From: Nostoc carneum NIES-2107
Lineage (GTDB): Bacteria > Cyanobacteriota > Cyanobacteriia > Cyanobacteriales > Nostocaceae
Length of the DNA stretch: 64,000 nucleotides
Direction of reading: 5' to 3'
NCBI GenBank assembly: GCA_002368155.1
Contig: AP018180.1
Span: 6,404,908-6,468,907, forward strand
Shown one piece after another: positions 37,023-46,569 of this stretch. The position numbers and the translations under genes were made by a program. Position 1 is the first letter of the stretch. Every line of letters begins with the position of its first letter. A model generated the notes under the pieces. The model was given only the letters and a program-made list of their open reading frames with translations, was not told where the DNA came from and searched no databases.

Positions 37023-37370
37023 AATCTGACCTTCAGAAAGCCATAAAATCAAGGTTAGTTTCCTTTTGATGCGGAAAGGCAGTTTTTTAACTTTTCGTAT
37101 TCAGATGGAATGTGTAAAATCAGGGCTAACTGTCTTAGGACTTACGCCAGTGTCACATTATTTTTCATTTAGGCTGTCCAGGGTCAAGGGTCAAGTGTCA
37201 AAAATTTATTTAGGTTTTTTGACCCTTGACCCTTGACTATTGACTCTTAAACCAGAAGATAGTTTTACCAGTTGCGTAATTCCGGTGTCTTTGTCTTTTG
37301 TCATTTGTCATTTGTTATTTGTCTTGCTTAATGACTAATGACTCATAACCAATGAGAATCATTAATACTC
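37023..37370. other. Divergent intergenic region with heptamer repeats
   Basis: It lies between the monooxygenase gene and an ABC ATPase gene that read away from each other, so it must contain both promoters. Most of the middle is repeat (the hairpin at 37183-37237 and TTTGTCATTTGTC copies at 37291-37326). No further gene is visible. Confidence 0.5.
37183..37237. repeat. Long hairpin made of GTCAAGG heptamers
   Basis: GTCAAGGGTCAAGTGTCAAA on the left faces TTTGACCCTTGACCCTTGAC on the right, with one mismatch. The site lies between divergent genes, followed by TTTGTCA heptamers (37291-37326). Confidence 0.75.
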
Positions 37371-38708
37371 GTGTCTCAAGTTATTTTAGAAAACATTTAT
37401 AAAAGTTTTCCCCCTCGCAAAGGGGAAGGTATCGCCTCGCCACCCCCATTGGCTTTAGATTCTGGCAAAAAAAGTGATGCACAGCCAGAACGTCCAGAAA
37501 ATATCAGCGTTTTGCGGCGCATTAACCTGACGATCGCAGATGGGGAATTTATGGTGCTTGTGGGGCCTTCTGGTTGTGGTAAAAGTACCCTACTGCGGTT
37601 AATTGCTGGCTTAGAAACGATGACAGGCGGCAATATTTGGGTAGGCGATCGCTTGGTAAACGATTTACCACCCAAAGAACGAGACATTGCAATGGTGTTT
37701 CAAAATTATGCCCTTTATCCCCATATGTCGGTGTACGACAACATCGCTTTTGGACTTCGCCGCCGGGTTGAAGCAGGGGAGCAGGGAGCAGGGAGCAGGG
37801 AGCAGGGAGCAGGGGGAGAAAATATATCCTCATCTCCTCACCTTCCCCCTTGGGTGGAACACCTGTTTGTCGGGATGACGCGCAATTTACCCAAAGGATT
37901 GCGTTATATTTCCGACAAAGAACGGGAAGTAGATCGGAAGGTGCGGAATGTGGCTCAATTGCTGCAAATTGAAGCCTTGCTGAATCGCTTACCGAAACAG
38001 CTATCTGGGGGACAAAGACAGCGAGTTGCATTAGGAAGAGCGATCGCTCGCAATCCTCAAGTATTTTTAATGGATGAGCCGCTATCTAATTTAGATGCGA
38101 AACTGCGTGCAGAAACCCGCGCGCAAATTGTCAAATTGCAGCGCCAGTTAGGGACAACCACAATTTACGTCACCCACGATCAAACAGAAGCAATGACGAT
38201 GGGCGATCGCATTGCAATTATGAATCAGGGACAAATTCAGCAAGTGGCTTCTCCCTTAGAACTTTATAATCGCCCAGCTAATCGCTTTGTTGCCGAATTT
38301 ATTGGTTCACCACCAATGAATTTTATTCCTGTGAAATTTCAGGCTCCCTTATTAATTACCCATTCCCAATTTCGATTGACTTTACCAGAAATTTGGGGAG
38401 CAGCTTTGCAAAAATATGATGGACAAACTCTCATTTTAGGCGTTCGTCCAGAACACTTTAATGTCAGCGTACCTGCCACAAAAAATCTCCCTGTGCAAGT
38501 AGATTTAGTAGAAAACCTCGGTAATGATAGTTTTCTCAGCGTCCGACTTACTGAATCTCCCACAACTCACACAGGTGATTATCTACAAGTGCGAGTACCA
38601 TCAGAAAGATTAGTCAGTGTTGGCGATCAATTATGGTTATCACTAATTCCAGATAAAATTCACTTTTTTGACCCTGAAACTGATTTAGCAGTATTTGCAT
38701 CAAATTAA
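37371..38708 (+). CDS. ABC transporter ATPase of the UgpC/MalK family
   Basis: The ATPase domain has Walker A GPSGCGKST, Q-loop MVFQNYALYPHMSV, signature LSGGQRQRVALGRAI, Walker B VFLMDEPLSNLDAKLRAE and a C-terminal TOBE regulatory domain (about 340-440: LGVRPEHFNVSV). It powers uptake of sugars or glycerol phosphate with shared permeases. The start is a GTG at 37371. Two insertions stand out: one after the first strand (about 15-42) and one of about 50 residues between Q-loop and signature. The second contains GEQGAGSREQGAGG, encoded by a heptamer DNA repeat. The frame stays open, so the gene may still work. Confidence 0.88.
   Translation: MSQVILENIYKSFPPRKGEGIASPPPLALDSGKKSDAQPERPENISVLRRINLTIADGEFMVLVGPSGCGKSTLLRLIAGLETMTGGNIWVGDRLVNDLPPKERDIAMVFQNYALYPHMSVYDNIAFGLRRRVEAGEQGAGSREQGAGGENISSSPHLPPWVEHLFVGMTRNLPKGLRYISDKEREVDRKVRNVAQLLQIEALLNRLPKQLSGGQRQRVALGRAIARNPQVFLMDEPLSNLDAKLRAETRAQIVKLQRQLGTTTIYVTHDQTEAMTMGDRIAIMNQGQIQQVASPLELYNRPANRFVAEFIGSPPMNFIPVKFQAPLLITHSQFRLTLPEIWGAALQKYDGQTLILGVRPEHFNVSVPATKNLPVQVDLVENLGNDSFLSVRLTESPTTHTGDYLQVRVPSERLVSVGDQLWLSLIPDKIHFFDPETDLAVFASN
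37772..37816 (+). repeat. AGCAGGG heptamer array inside a coding region
   Basis: One AGCAGGG with an extra G (37772-37779) is followed by five exact copies (37780-37814). The same kind of array is usually intergenic in these genomes. Here it lies in frame inside the ABC ATPase gene and encodes a Gly/Gln/Ala/Arg-rich loop. Confidence 0.9.
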
Positions 38709-38831
38709 TTACAATGCTGTTCACGCTGCTAAATACAATAACTTTGGTATGGTGCGTTGTGCTAAAGCTAACGCACCTCTTTAAACTAAAATTTCCCACC
38801 ATATCAAAAAAAATAAAAGTTCACGTCGTAG

Positions 38832-38858
38832 GATGCGTTAGCGCTAGCGTAACGCATC
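38832..38858. repeat. GATGCGTTA palindrome
   Basis: GATGCGTTA (38832-38840) and TAACGCATC (38850-38858) flank a self-complementary GCGCTAGCG core. GTGCGTTA/TAACGCAC elements of this kind are a common dispersed repeat of Nostocales; a related shorter pair sits at 38751-38777. Confidence 0.7.
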
Positions 38859-38905
38859 TGATATGAGATTTTTTCAGCAATCAAATCGGATTTATAGAGT
38901 GTCCA

Positions 38906-38949
38906 TACAAAGAATTTATTTGTGGCAAACATTATTTGGCTTGGTATAA
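38906..38949. mobile_element. Partial copy of the MITE-like element
   Basis: These 44 bp match 10373-10416 with 39 identities and no gap, ending in the same TTGGTATAA. The left part of the element is missing or too diverged to see. Confidence 0.65.
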
Positions 38950-39434
38950 GATATCCACGCTTTTAGTAGTCAATTGAAACTTCATTCAAGTTAAAAACTT
39001 TAGTTTTTTAAAATAAAAAACTAAAGTTTTGTAATTTTCAGTTCACGACTCTAGCCTAATATATTGTTAATTCTTGCAATGCTGTAACTCTGATATTTAG
39101 TTTTAGGTAATTTTATTTTTAATAATACAAATTTAAGCGTGTTAATTATATATAAAAAACATATTTAATACGTTTAAATTAATTTAAAAACTTTTGTTTG
39201 CGTTTTCGCACGGCATTAAATGTCTGCGTAAAATTCAAAAAAAAATATATAAATCTCTAATTTAAAATAGGGAATAGATTAACCTGGGAGCATAACAATT
39301 TAGGATTTCTTAACTTTTTACATAAATTTGCATAATTAAAAGTCAGTGGGTGCTAAAAATGTCGTAAAACTGCTATAAGAAGGATGCAATATATACAAAG
39401 TTAATTAATCATCCAACCTCGAAAATTCAATAAT

Positions 39435-40115
39435 ATGAGTGTTAGTGAACGTGTCTTAGAAATTCAAGATTTTTTGCGAAAAACACAGATTTTTCAAAAT
39501 GTTTTAGATGAGCAGCTGCAAGCCTTAGCGAATATTGCGATCGTACAAACTTATAAAAGAGGAAAGACTATTTTTCTAGAAGGGGATGAATGTACAGGAT
39601 TCTTTATCGTTAAATCTGGCAGAATTAAAGTCTTTAAAGTAGCAAAAGATGGCAAAGAGCAAATTCTGCATATATTTACAGCCGAAGAACATTTTGCCGA
39701 AGTACCTACCTTTGATGGCGGAAATTATCCAGCCTCAGCAGCAGCGATTGAGAATTCTGAGGTGGTATTTGTTCCACGAAAAGCATTCTTGATGGTAATC
39801 CAACAACATCCAGATTTAGCGATCGCAATTTTGGCAACCTTTGCACGCCACTTGCGAAAGCTAACATATTTGGTTGATAGCCTGTCGTTTCAGGAAGTCC
39901 CCGAACGCTTGGGAAACTATTTATTAAAATTAAGCGATCGCATCGGTAACGATGTCGTCGAACTCGATTTATCCAAACGACAACTAGCCGCACTTTTAGG
40001 AACGATTCCCGAAACCCTCTCCCGCGCCTTCTATAAACTCACTCAAGAAGGAATCATTGAGATGAACGGTTCCAGCATTCGATTGTGCGATCGCGATCGG
40101 CTAGTGCAGAAATAA
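39435..40115 (+). CDS. Crp/Fnr-family transcription regulator with cNMP-like domain
   Basis: A full cyclic-nucleotide-binding-like domain (about 15-130: VLDEQLQALANIAIVQTYKR, GKTIFLEGDECTGFFIVKSG, HFAEVPTFDGGNYPASAAAI) is followed by the dimer helix and a winged HTH (about 165-220) with LSKRQLAALLGTIPETLSRA as helix-turn-helix. The phosphate-binding cassette has FAEVPTFDGGNYPASA where cAMP receptors have GE-x-ALL-x-RAA, so true cAMP binding is doubtful. The protein resembles the FNR/CRP regulators lacking the Cys cluster. A long repeat-bearing leader precedes it. Targets are unknown. Confidence 0.85.
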   Translation: MSVSERVLEIQDFLRKTQIFQNVLDEQLQALANIAIVQTYKRGKTIFLEGDECTGFFIVKSGRIKVFKVAKDGKEQILHIFTAEEHFAEVPTFDGGNYPASAAAIENSEVVFVPRKAFLMVIQQHPDLAIAILATFARHLRKLTYLVDSLSFQEVPERLGNYLLKLSDRIGNDVVELDLSKRQLAALLGTIPETLSRAFYKLTQEGIIEMNGSSIRLCDRDRLVQK

Positions 40116-40188
40116 GAGGAACAAGGGGAACAGGGAGACAAATTACTTTTGACTTTTGACTTTTGACTTTTGACTCCCCTTAAGGTGT

Positions 40189-41808
40189 TTAATTATTCTC
40201 TTCCACTGGTTTCTCCGTTGACTTCTCTACCTTCGGAGAATTATCACTGCTGGAATTTTGTTTCACCTCTTGAGTGGGAACCACCACAGCAGGAGGATCT
40301 GAACGTTTTGTATCTGCTGCGGGAGAAGCTGGTATAACTACAGGATTTGACTGCTTCTCTGTACGAGGTGCAGCAGAATCTTTTTTAGTAGAAGGTGAAT
40401 TATTAACTGCTGGTGCGGGGGAAGATTTACGAGATGACTGGTAAGCCCGTAATTTTTCTACTAAAGATGATGTCGCTGAAGGGCTAGGTGTAGGTGCTGG
40501 TTGTTCAGAACTACGGTTTGATGAAGTTTCTTCTTGAGATGTTTTATTAGTATTAGTTTGGGCAGATTCTTCTTGATAAACACGACGATAGCGCCTGCGT
40601 CTGGAAGAAGTAGAAACTGGTCTGACCTCAGATGATGTAGAGGTTTTAGCTTCTTCACTAGTGGGTGATGGCGTTGTATCTGCTACAGGCGTTTGCGGTG
40701 TTTGTTCTTGTGTGGGTTGCGAGAAAAGCGGCGGGGAAGATTCCTGCGGCTGGGGTTGAGATTTAGGCAACATACTAGTAATGCCAAATCCAGCAGTAGC
40801 GGCAATTACTGCTACACTAGTGCCAAGAAATACTTTAGATTTTGCAAGTTTTTGTGCTATTTCTCTGGCATCTTTGAGGGTTGTTGGCACAGTAATTGGT
40901 TTTTTGCCAGTATTGCCAAATAAATTTTCTTGTTCTTGCAACGATAAATTAATAGTCGCCACTGTATGCGTCGGTGCGGAAGGTGAGGTTACGGTTCCCG
41001 CATCACCTGGGAGGAGTTTGATCCATTCGCCAACTGTGGCTGGACGGAAGCGAGATTCTACCGCCATTCCCCGCATCACCGCTTGATTAACAGCAGCGCT
41101 GAGGTGTGGTTGCAATTCCCGGGGAGATGGCATTTGTTCGCGATCGCGCAGTAGTGCCGGCATGGGTACTTGCCCAGTCAACAATGCATATAATGTTGCT
41201 GCCAAGCCATAAACATCTGTGGCGGGTGTGCGTGGGGCTTGTGTGAGATACTGTTCAATGGGAGAATAGCCTTCCGAAACCATGCCCGTGTGTGTTTGTT
41301 TGACACCACCGTTAAATTCTCTGGCGATGCCAAAATCAATCAGCACTACTTCCTGAGTGCCTTGGCGCAGGATGATATTATCTGGTTTGACATCGCGATG
41401 CAGCAAACCATTGTTATGTACTACCTGTAAGGCGGCGGCAATTTGCCGGATGTAATGAATTGCAGTGGCTTCTGGTAACGGTATACCTGGTAAGACAAAT
41501 GCATCTCCCAAGGTGTCGCCGGGAATATATTCCATTACCATGTAAGGTAAACCAGCTTCGACAAAAAAGTCGCTTACCCGCACAATATTAGGGTGGACAC
41601 AAGTAGCTAATCTTCTGGCCTCATCTTGGAATTGGCGCTCGAACTTGGCAAAATCAGGATGTTGTCGCAGCCTTTCATTAATGGTTTTCATCACTACTTC
41701 CTGACCTAAGTAATGATGCGTAGCTTTAAACGTAATGCCAAAGCCACCACGTCCGATTTCTTGGTTAAGGGTATATTTTCCACCCTGTAAAGTTGTACCT
41801 GCTAACAT
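40189..41808 (-). CDS. Membrane-bound Hanks-type Ser/Thr protein kinase
   Basis: The kinase domain (about 11-270) is complete: glycine loop [10 protein letters not shown], Lys41, HRDVKPDN with catalytic Asp139, and DFG at 158-160. A single membrane helix follows at about 326-346 ([20 protein letters not shown]). The outer part (347-539) is a low-complexity, Ser/Thr/Pro-rich tail with no recognisable sensor domain. The layout is like PknB with a disordered external tail. Cyanobacterial genomes have many such kinases with roles in stress and heterocyst envelope formation; this one's substrate is unknown. Confidence 0.92.
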   Translation of the reverse strand: MLAGTTLQGGKYTLNQEIGRGGFGITFKATHHYLGQEVVMKTINERLRQHPDFAKFERQFQDEARRLATCVHPNIVRVSDFFVEAGLPYMVMEYIPGDTLGDAFVLPGIPLPEATAIHYIRQIAAALQVVHNNGLLHRDVKPDNIILRQGTQEVVLIDFGIAREFNGGVKQTHTGMVSEGYSPIEQYLTQAPRTPATDVYGLAATLYALLTGQVPMPALLRDREQMPSPRELQPHLSAAVNQAVMRGMAVESRFRPATVGEWIKLLPGDAGTVTSPSAPTHTVATINLSLQEQENLFGNTGKKPITVPTTLKDAREIAQKLAKSKVFLGTSVAVIAATAGFGITSMLPKSQPQPQESSPPLFSQPTQEQTPQTPVADTTPSPTSEEAKTSTSSEVRPVSTSSRRRRYRRVYQEESAQTNTNKTSQEETSSNRSSEQPAPTPSPSATSSLVEKLRAYQSSRKSSPAPAVNNSPSTKKDSAAPRTEKQSNPVVIPASPAADTKRSDPPAVVVPTQEVKQNSSSDNSPKVEKSTEKPVEENN

Positions 41809-42029
41809 AAAGATTTTTGATTCTGTGAGTTCTGAGTCCTAAGTCCTGAGTGAGCAGATAAGTACTGAATCCTGAGTCTTAAGGGATTTCTTGAGAAATC
41901 TTCTCTCCCCTCAGTGCTAAAACCTCCCTATTATCGCAACAGTTTTGTCTTTTTCATAATACATTGCTAAATGAAAGGATGAAGTATTCTGATCTCAAAG
42001 ACTTCCAGATAAGAATATTCGATTTTTAT

Positions 42030-42064
42030 TGTTGACTGTTGACTGTTGACTGTTGACTGTTAAC
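42030..42064. repeat. GACTGTT heptamer array
   Basis: Four to five copies of GACTGTT lie between the kinase and the Omp85 gene, followed by an inverted GTGAACGGTCAACC. It matches the heptamers at 34705-34760. Confidence 0.75.
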
Positions 42065-42094
42065 TGTGAACGGTCAACCACTGTCATACTTTTT

Positions 42095-44266
42095 TTAAAA
42101 GCGTTGTCCTATACCGAAATGTACACGGCTTTCTCCTTGGTCGTTAATACCGTAGTCAGCCCGAATTAAGCCTAGAGGTGAGTCGAAACGCACCCCTGCA
42201 CCATAACCAAAACCTGTACCTGGCTTACCGCGTACACCTGCAGGATCTCCTATAACGCTATTACCAGAACCTAAATCGGAGGCAAAGTCAGCAAATAATA
42301 CACCACCCACTGCTGAGACAAGAGGAAAGCGATATTCTGCGGAAGCTAGTACATAACTGCGACCATTTCCTACATCCCCAGTATTGTAACCGCGCACGGA
42401 ATTAGAACCGCCTAAGTTAAAGCTTTCATAAGGTGGTAAATTGCCTAAAACTGTTCCAGCTTGCAGATTTACGGCAAATACTTGTGGTTGTTTGCTGCTA
42501 AATATCTGTAATGGTACATACTGGCTATAATTCGCTGTGACGCGGTTCATCGATATATTCCCTTGACCGACGGGAATTGATTGTTCTGTGCTGAGTTTGA
42601 GAACAGAACCCTGGGTAGGATTGATGGGGTTATTGCGTTGGTCTTTGGTGGCGGTAAAAGATACTGTTGTTAAGTCATCAATACCTGTACCACTAGCGGT
42701 TAAAGGATTTCCTTTAGCATCAGTTGGGCTGAGATTACCTTGGCGATCGCGGATACTAATCCGGTTATAGTTAAATCCTAAAGATGTATCCCAACCATCA
42801 ATGGGGCGTTGCAAGCTCACACTACCACCAATTCGCCCTTCTCTAGCCCTGTCACCATTTGGTAATGGGACTTCATCATCAAATGTCGTGGAGAGTTCCC
42901 GACGGCGAAAGGCGTTAATTGTATATCCCAAGGTATCGGGGCTAGTTTCGCGATAAGGACTTGTATATTTAGTGTCAAATTGGAAGTCGCGCAACCCCAC
43001 ACCGACATTTAAACCTAAAGTATTATTCTTACCGCCAACATTTTGGTCTTGATAAGTTAATGTACCTAAAACTCCTTGGTCGGCGTTGTAACTACCGCCA
43101 ACATTAACTGCACGAGCTCCAGTTTCTTTGAGTTCGTAAACTAAATCTACCTTGTTGGCATCCCCTTCTAAAGCGACATTCACAGTTTCAAATAAGCCTG
43201 TGCGATACAGTTGTTGCACATCTTGCCTAACAGTATTTTCTTGGAAGATTTGGCCAGGTTTGAGTTTGAGTTGTTGGCGAATAAAATCTGGTTTAGTACG
43301 CCCACTAACGGGATTACCCTTGCTATCAACGCTTTGACCATCATCGTTGAGAAAGCGAAACTTGATATCTCCTACCAAACCTTCAGCAACATTAACATTC
43401 AAAATTCCTTCGCGGTTGGGTTTAATTGACATCACCCGCGCTAAGTTATAACCGTTATCGGCATACCATTTATTAATTTGTTGTACTGCTTGCTGGAGTG
43501 CAGCCGGACTAATCACAGCACCAATTTGCGATTTAAAAGGTGCTAAAGCGACTTGATAAGTTAGCGCCTTCGCTCCAGAAAGTTGCAGCGATCGCACTAC
43601 TATGGGTTGTACCTGATACACTACATTCAACCCGGCTGGTGTAGTGCGGCTACTGACATTGGCGCTGGTAAATAAACCTGTATTCAAAATTGCTGCTACA
43701 TCTTTTTGCAGCTGGCTTTGACTAGTATCGCCGCCTTTTTGGGTTTTAATTACCTGGCGAACTATCTGTTGTAATTCCTGACTTGCACCCAATATCTGCA
43801 CATCTGTGGCGGTGACAACTAAATTATTGTCAATTGCTGGGGGAGTGGCGGCTGGAGGCGTAACAACTGGCGTTACCTTTGGGGTGGGAGTGCTAGGAGT
43901 TGTCGTCTTAGCATTCCCCTGTGTTCCTTGAAGAGAAACAGGTGCAGCAGGCGTGCGAACAATCACAGGTGGAGTCGGAAGTACATTCTTCTTTTCACCC
44001 TGTTCCGGAGTTACCATAACTGCGGAGTTGTTATTCACCCCTCTTTGCACAACTACAGGATTTTGAGAAAATTGTTGGGCAACTACAGTCTCCGGTGCTG
44101 AAACCGCTTCTACCCGTGCTGGCGAGTCTTCAATCACCGGAACTACTAATTTACTTGCTTTTTCAGTTTGAATAGAATCTTGGGCGGGTGCAGCCATTGC
44201 TTGCTGAGTGGCATTACTAGCCGCCAAGGTCGCTAAAGTAAAAATTGCTGCAGAAGAAACTCGCAT
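42095..44266 (-). CDS. Omp85/BamA family outer membrane assembly factor
   Basis: After a signal peptide (about 1-26) and a Pro/Thr-rich region (about 60-150), three POTRA domains follow (about 155-390; VVRSLQLSGAKALTYQVALA begins the second, LVGDIKFRFLNDDG the third). The C-terminal half is a 16-strand barrel with LGLNVGVGLRDFQFDTKYTS, the family motif VRGY (NSVRGYNTGDVGNGRSY) and a last strand ending FGIGQRF. Omp85 inserts beta-barrel proteins into the outer membrane; cyanobacterial forms with three POTRAs are the closest relatives of plastid Toc75. The terminal Phe is the sorting signal. Confidence 0.94.
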   Translation of the reverse strand: MRVSSAAIFTLATLAASNATQQAMAAPAQDSIQTEKASKLVVPVIEDSPARVEAVSAPETVVAQQFSQNPVVVQRGVNNNSAVMVTPEQGEKKNVLPTPPVIVRTPAAPVSLQGTQGNAKTTTPSTPTPKVTPVVTPPAATPPAIDNNLVVTATDVQILGASQELQQIVRQVIKTQKGGDTSQSQLQKDVAAILNTGLFTSANVSSRTTPAGLNVVYQVQPIVVRSLQLSGAKALTYQVALAPFKSQIGAVISPAALQQAVQQINKWYADNGYNLARVMSIKPNREGILNVNVAEGLVGDIKFRFLNDDGQSVDSKGNPVSGRTKPDFIRQQLKLKPGQIFQENTVRQDVQQLYRTGLFETVNVALEGDANKVDLVYELKETGARAVNVGGSYNADQGVLGTLTYQDQNVGGKNNTLGLNVGVGLRDFQFDTKYTSPYRETSPDTLGYTINAFRRRELSTTFDDEVPLPNGDRAREGRIGGSVSLQRPIDGWDTSLGFNYNRISIRDRQGNLSPTDAKGNPLTASGTGIDDLTTVSFTATKDQRNNPINPTQGSVLKLSTEQSIPVGQGNISMNRVTANYSQYVPLQIFSSKQPQVFAVNLQAGTVLGNLPPYESFNLGGSNSVRGYNTGDVGNGRSYVLASAEYRFPLVSAVGGVLFADFASDLGSGNSVIGDPAGVRGKPGTGFGYGAGVRFDSPLGLIRADYGINDQGESRVHFGIGQRF

Positions 44267-44275
44267 AATATTGAG

Positions 44276-44490
44276 CCTGGGATTGGGGATTAGAGATTAG
44301 GGATTAGGGATTAGGGACTGGGAGAATAAAGGTATGAAGAAATTAAAGAAATGAGGCATATAGAGGAATAAAAAGGAAGACATGGGAGAAATTGAACAAA
44401 AATAAAAACAAAAGAGACATGGATGACAGAGAAGATAAGGGCAAGTAATACCCAGTCCCCAGTCCCCAGTCCCCAGTCCCCAGTCCCTTA
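44276..44490. repeat. Two heptamer arrays between Omp85 and the LpxB-related gene
   Basis: GGGATTA copies at about 44281-44316 and CCCCAGT copies at about 44454-44487 flank an AAAGA-rich stretch. The arrays lie between divergent genes, close to both starts, and could shift promoter spacing by steps of seven if copy number varies. Confidence 0.7.
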
Positions 44491-44529
44491 TTAATCAACA
44501 AGACATTTAATAGTGAATTTTTGTTTCAT

Positions 44530-45891
44530 ATGAATGATGTATCGCCCTTATCTGTAGCGTCCCCAGCGCCATCTTCTAGTTCTCGTTTGCAGTTACTGGT
44601 ATTAAGTAATGGACATGGCGAAGATGTAATTGCTATCCGGATTTTGCAAGCACTGCAACAACAATCAAACCCACCAGATATTTTTGCTTTACCTCTGGTG
44701 GGTGAAGGACACGCTTATCAACAGTTGAATGTTCCTGTAATTGGTTCGGTAAGGACTTTGCCTTCTGGCGGTTTTATTTATATGGATGGACGACAACTAG
44801 CCAAAGATGTCCGTGGTGGTTTATTGCAATTAACCCTCAGCCAAATTAAAGCTGTGCGTCGTTGGGTGAAATCGCAAAAAAAGCAAGGTAATAGAAAAGC
44901 AATTTTGGCTGTAGGCGATATTGTCCCACTTTTATTTGCTAAATTTAGCGGTGCTAACTATGCTTTTGTGGGCACCGCGAAGTCAGAATATTATGTGCGC
45001 GATGAATCTGGTTTATTACCACGTAAAAATAAAGGCGCAAAATGGGAAAACTTTTCTGGTTCGATTTACCATCCTTGGGAACGCTGGTTGATGAGTCGTC
45101 GCCATTGTCGGGCGGTGTTCCCTAGAGATTCGCTAACCACAGAAATTTTAAAAAAATGGCCGATTCCCGCTTTTGATTTGGGTAATCCGATGATGGATGG
45201 ATTGTCACCATCCTTTCCTACGCAAAGATTTTATAGCGGAGATATCCAGCAACAAGAAATCGCCCGCCCACTGATTGTAACTTTGCTGCCTGGTTCTCGC
45301 GCACCAGAAGCATATAATAACTGGGAAAGCATTACAGTTGCGGTGTCTGCATTACTTGCCAGTTTCCGAGAACGAGATTCAGTTTTTCACACTTCTGGCA
45401 CAGTCATCTTTTTAGGAGCGATCGCACCTAGTTTAGACTGTAACACTTTAACCAAAACTCTCACCATCCAAGGCTGGCGTTCTCAGCCAGAGTCACCCAT
45501 CCAACTGAGCGACCCGAATGCATTGACATTTAAGCAAAAAAATGCTTATTTTATTTTGACACAACAAGCCTATAACGATTGCTTGCATTTAGGAGATTTT
45601 GCGATCGCAATGGCAGGTACAGCCACAGAACAATTTGTAGGTTTAGGAAAACCTGCGATCGCGATTTCCGGTCAAGGGCCGCAATATAATCCTGGCTTTG
45701 CCGAAGCGCAAAGTCGCCTTCTGGGGCCATCTTTGATTTTAGTAGATCAACCCAGCAAAGTTGCCAAAGAAGTGCAGTCTTTATTCCAGAATCCCGACAG
45801 GTTGCAAATAATTGCTGACAACGGTTTACTGCGGATGGGTCAACCAGGCGCAGCACAACGCATTGCTGAGTGTTTGCAATCAAGGTTTTAA
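44530..45891 (+). CDS. Lipid-A-disaccharide synthase-related protein
   Basis: The protein belongs to the cyanobacterial family related to LpxB but distinct from it. It opens with LQLLVLSNGHGEDVIAIRIL and contains LPLVGEGHAYQQLNVPVIGS, AVGDIVPLLFAKFSGANYAF and, in the second half, PGSRAPEAYNNW and AMAGTATEQFVGLGKPAIAI, the features of a GT-B sugar transferase. Its real substrate is unknown. I start at the ATG at 44530 (MNDVSPL); the upstream TTG would add three residues. It is divergent from the Omp85 gene, so outer membrane biogenesis genes adjoin here. Confidence 0.82.
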   Translation: MNDVSPLSVASPAPSSSSRLQLLVLSNGHGEDVIAIRILQALQQQSNPPDIFALPLVGEGHAYQQLNVPVIGSVRTLPSGGFIYMDGRQLAKDVRGGLLQLTLSQIKAVRRWVKSQKKQGNRKAILAVGDIVPLLFAKFSGANYAFVGTAKSEYYVRDESGLLPRKNKGAKWENFSGSIYHPWERWLMSRRHCRAVFPRDSLTTEILKKWPIPAFDLGNPMMDGLSPSFPTQRFYSGDIQQQEIARPLIVTLLPGSRAPEAYNNWESITVAVSALLASFRERDSVFHTSGTVIFLGAIAPSLDCNTLTKTLTIQGWRSQPESPIQLSDPNALTFKQKNAYFILTQQAYNDCLHLGDFAIAMAGTATEQFVGLGKPAIAISGQGPQYNPGFAEAQSRLLGPSLILVDQPSKVAKEVQSLFQNPDRLQIIADNGLLRMGQPGAAQRIAECLQSRF

Positions 45892-46569
45892 TGCTTTAAA
45901 TGATCATTACCAGTAAACCAACAATTATCTGTAGTCAGAATCTAGAGAAATAGTATAACTCCTATAGTTCCTTTACACATTCTTTGCATATCGAATGCTT
46001 ACAGCGATATCCATGTTTTTTGTAAATTTACGTAAATTTACTTATTCGATTATCAAATTCTCATGATTACACCCTAAAATTGACTATAAATAGCAGCAAT
46101 TAGGAGATATTACAGAATTTAACTGTATTGATTTGTGAAGAATAGCTGGAGAAATATCAATCTCGCAAATTCGGGTTCTGATTTATTTAATTGACAAACC
46201 TAAATTGATGCAAAAAATAAAATTCTACTGAGAATAGAGCATTTTTCTGGATAAGGTGCATTTGCCCCAGACAACTAGTGAATCGGAAGGACAATATTCT
46301 AAATATACTGTCTGGACGCGAAGTGATTTCTTTTTTAGTCTAGTTCTGCAATTAATATTGAGCCTGCATCCGACTGATCCTAAGTGCTGTTCAATTTATA
46401 CTTAAATTGGAGAAACATTAATGAAAAGAATGTAAAGTTTAAGACTAGTTTTCTAAGATAATTTTAATTGCAGTTTAGTGTCCTCATAGCCAAAGTCTTG
46501 AGGGAATTAATTTTTAACAATAAATCTATAACACTACTTATTTTTTCAGCAACCCAGGAGATAGTGACA
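45892..46569. other. Long leader region before the ATPase-STAND-dynamin cluster
   Basis: About 680 bp with no supported gene. It contains two adjacent 10-bp palindromes at 46022-46041. Near the end, CCAGGAG at 46554-46560 is the ribosome site of the first cluster gene. A TTG-started extension of that gene back to 46468 has no ribosome site. Confidence 0.55.
46022..46041. promoter_or_regulatory. Tandem GTAAATTTAC palindromes, possible operator
   Basis: GTAAATTTAC occurs twice back to back; each copy is a perfect palindrome, and the whole 20 bp is also palindromic. It lies about 530 bp before the first gene of the cluster. It could be a dimer-of-dimers binding site; the distance to the gene makes this tentative. 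Confidence 0.4.

Larger units (their letters stand above)
38709..39434. other. Intergenic region with palindrome and MITE remnant
   Basis: It contains GGTGCGTTGTG...TAACGCACC (38751-38777), the palindrome at 38832-38858, the MITE right-end copy at 38906-38949, and TTTAGTTTTTTAAAATAAAAAACTAAA (39000-39026), an AT-rich hairpin. The last 300 bp are AT-rich and presumably regulate the Crp-family gene. No gene is supported. Confidence 0.55.

Noticed and set aside
46468-46569. N-terminal extension of the ATPase from a TTG
   Set aside because: A clear GGAG site precedes the ATG at 46570 and the extension looks like translated leader DNA.
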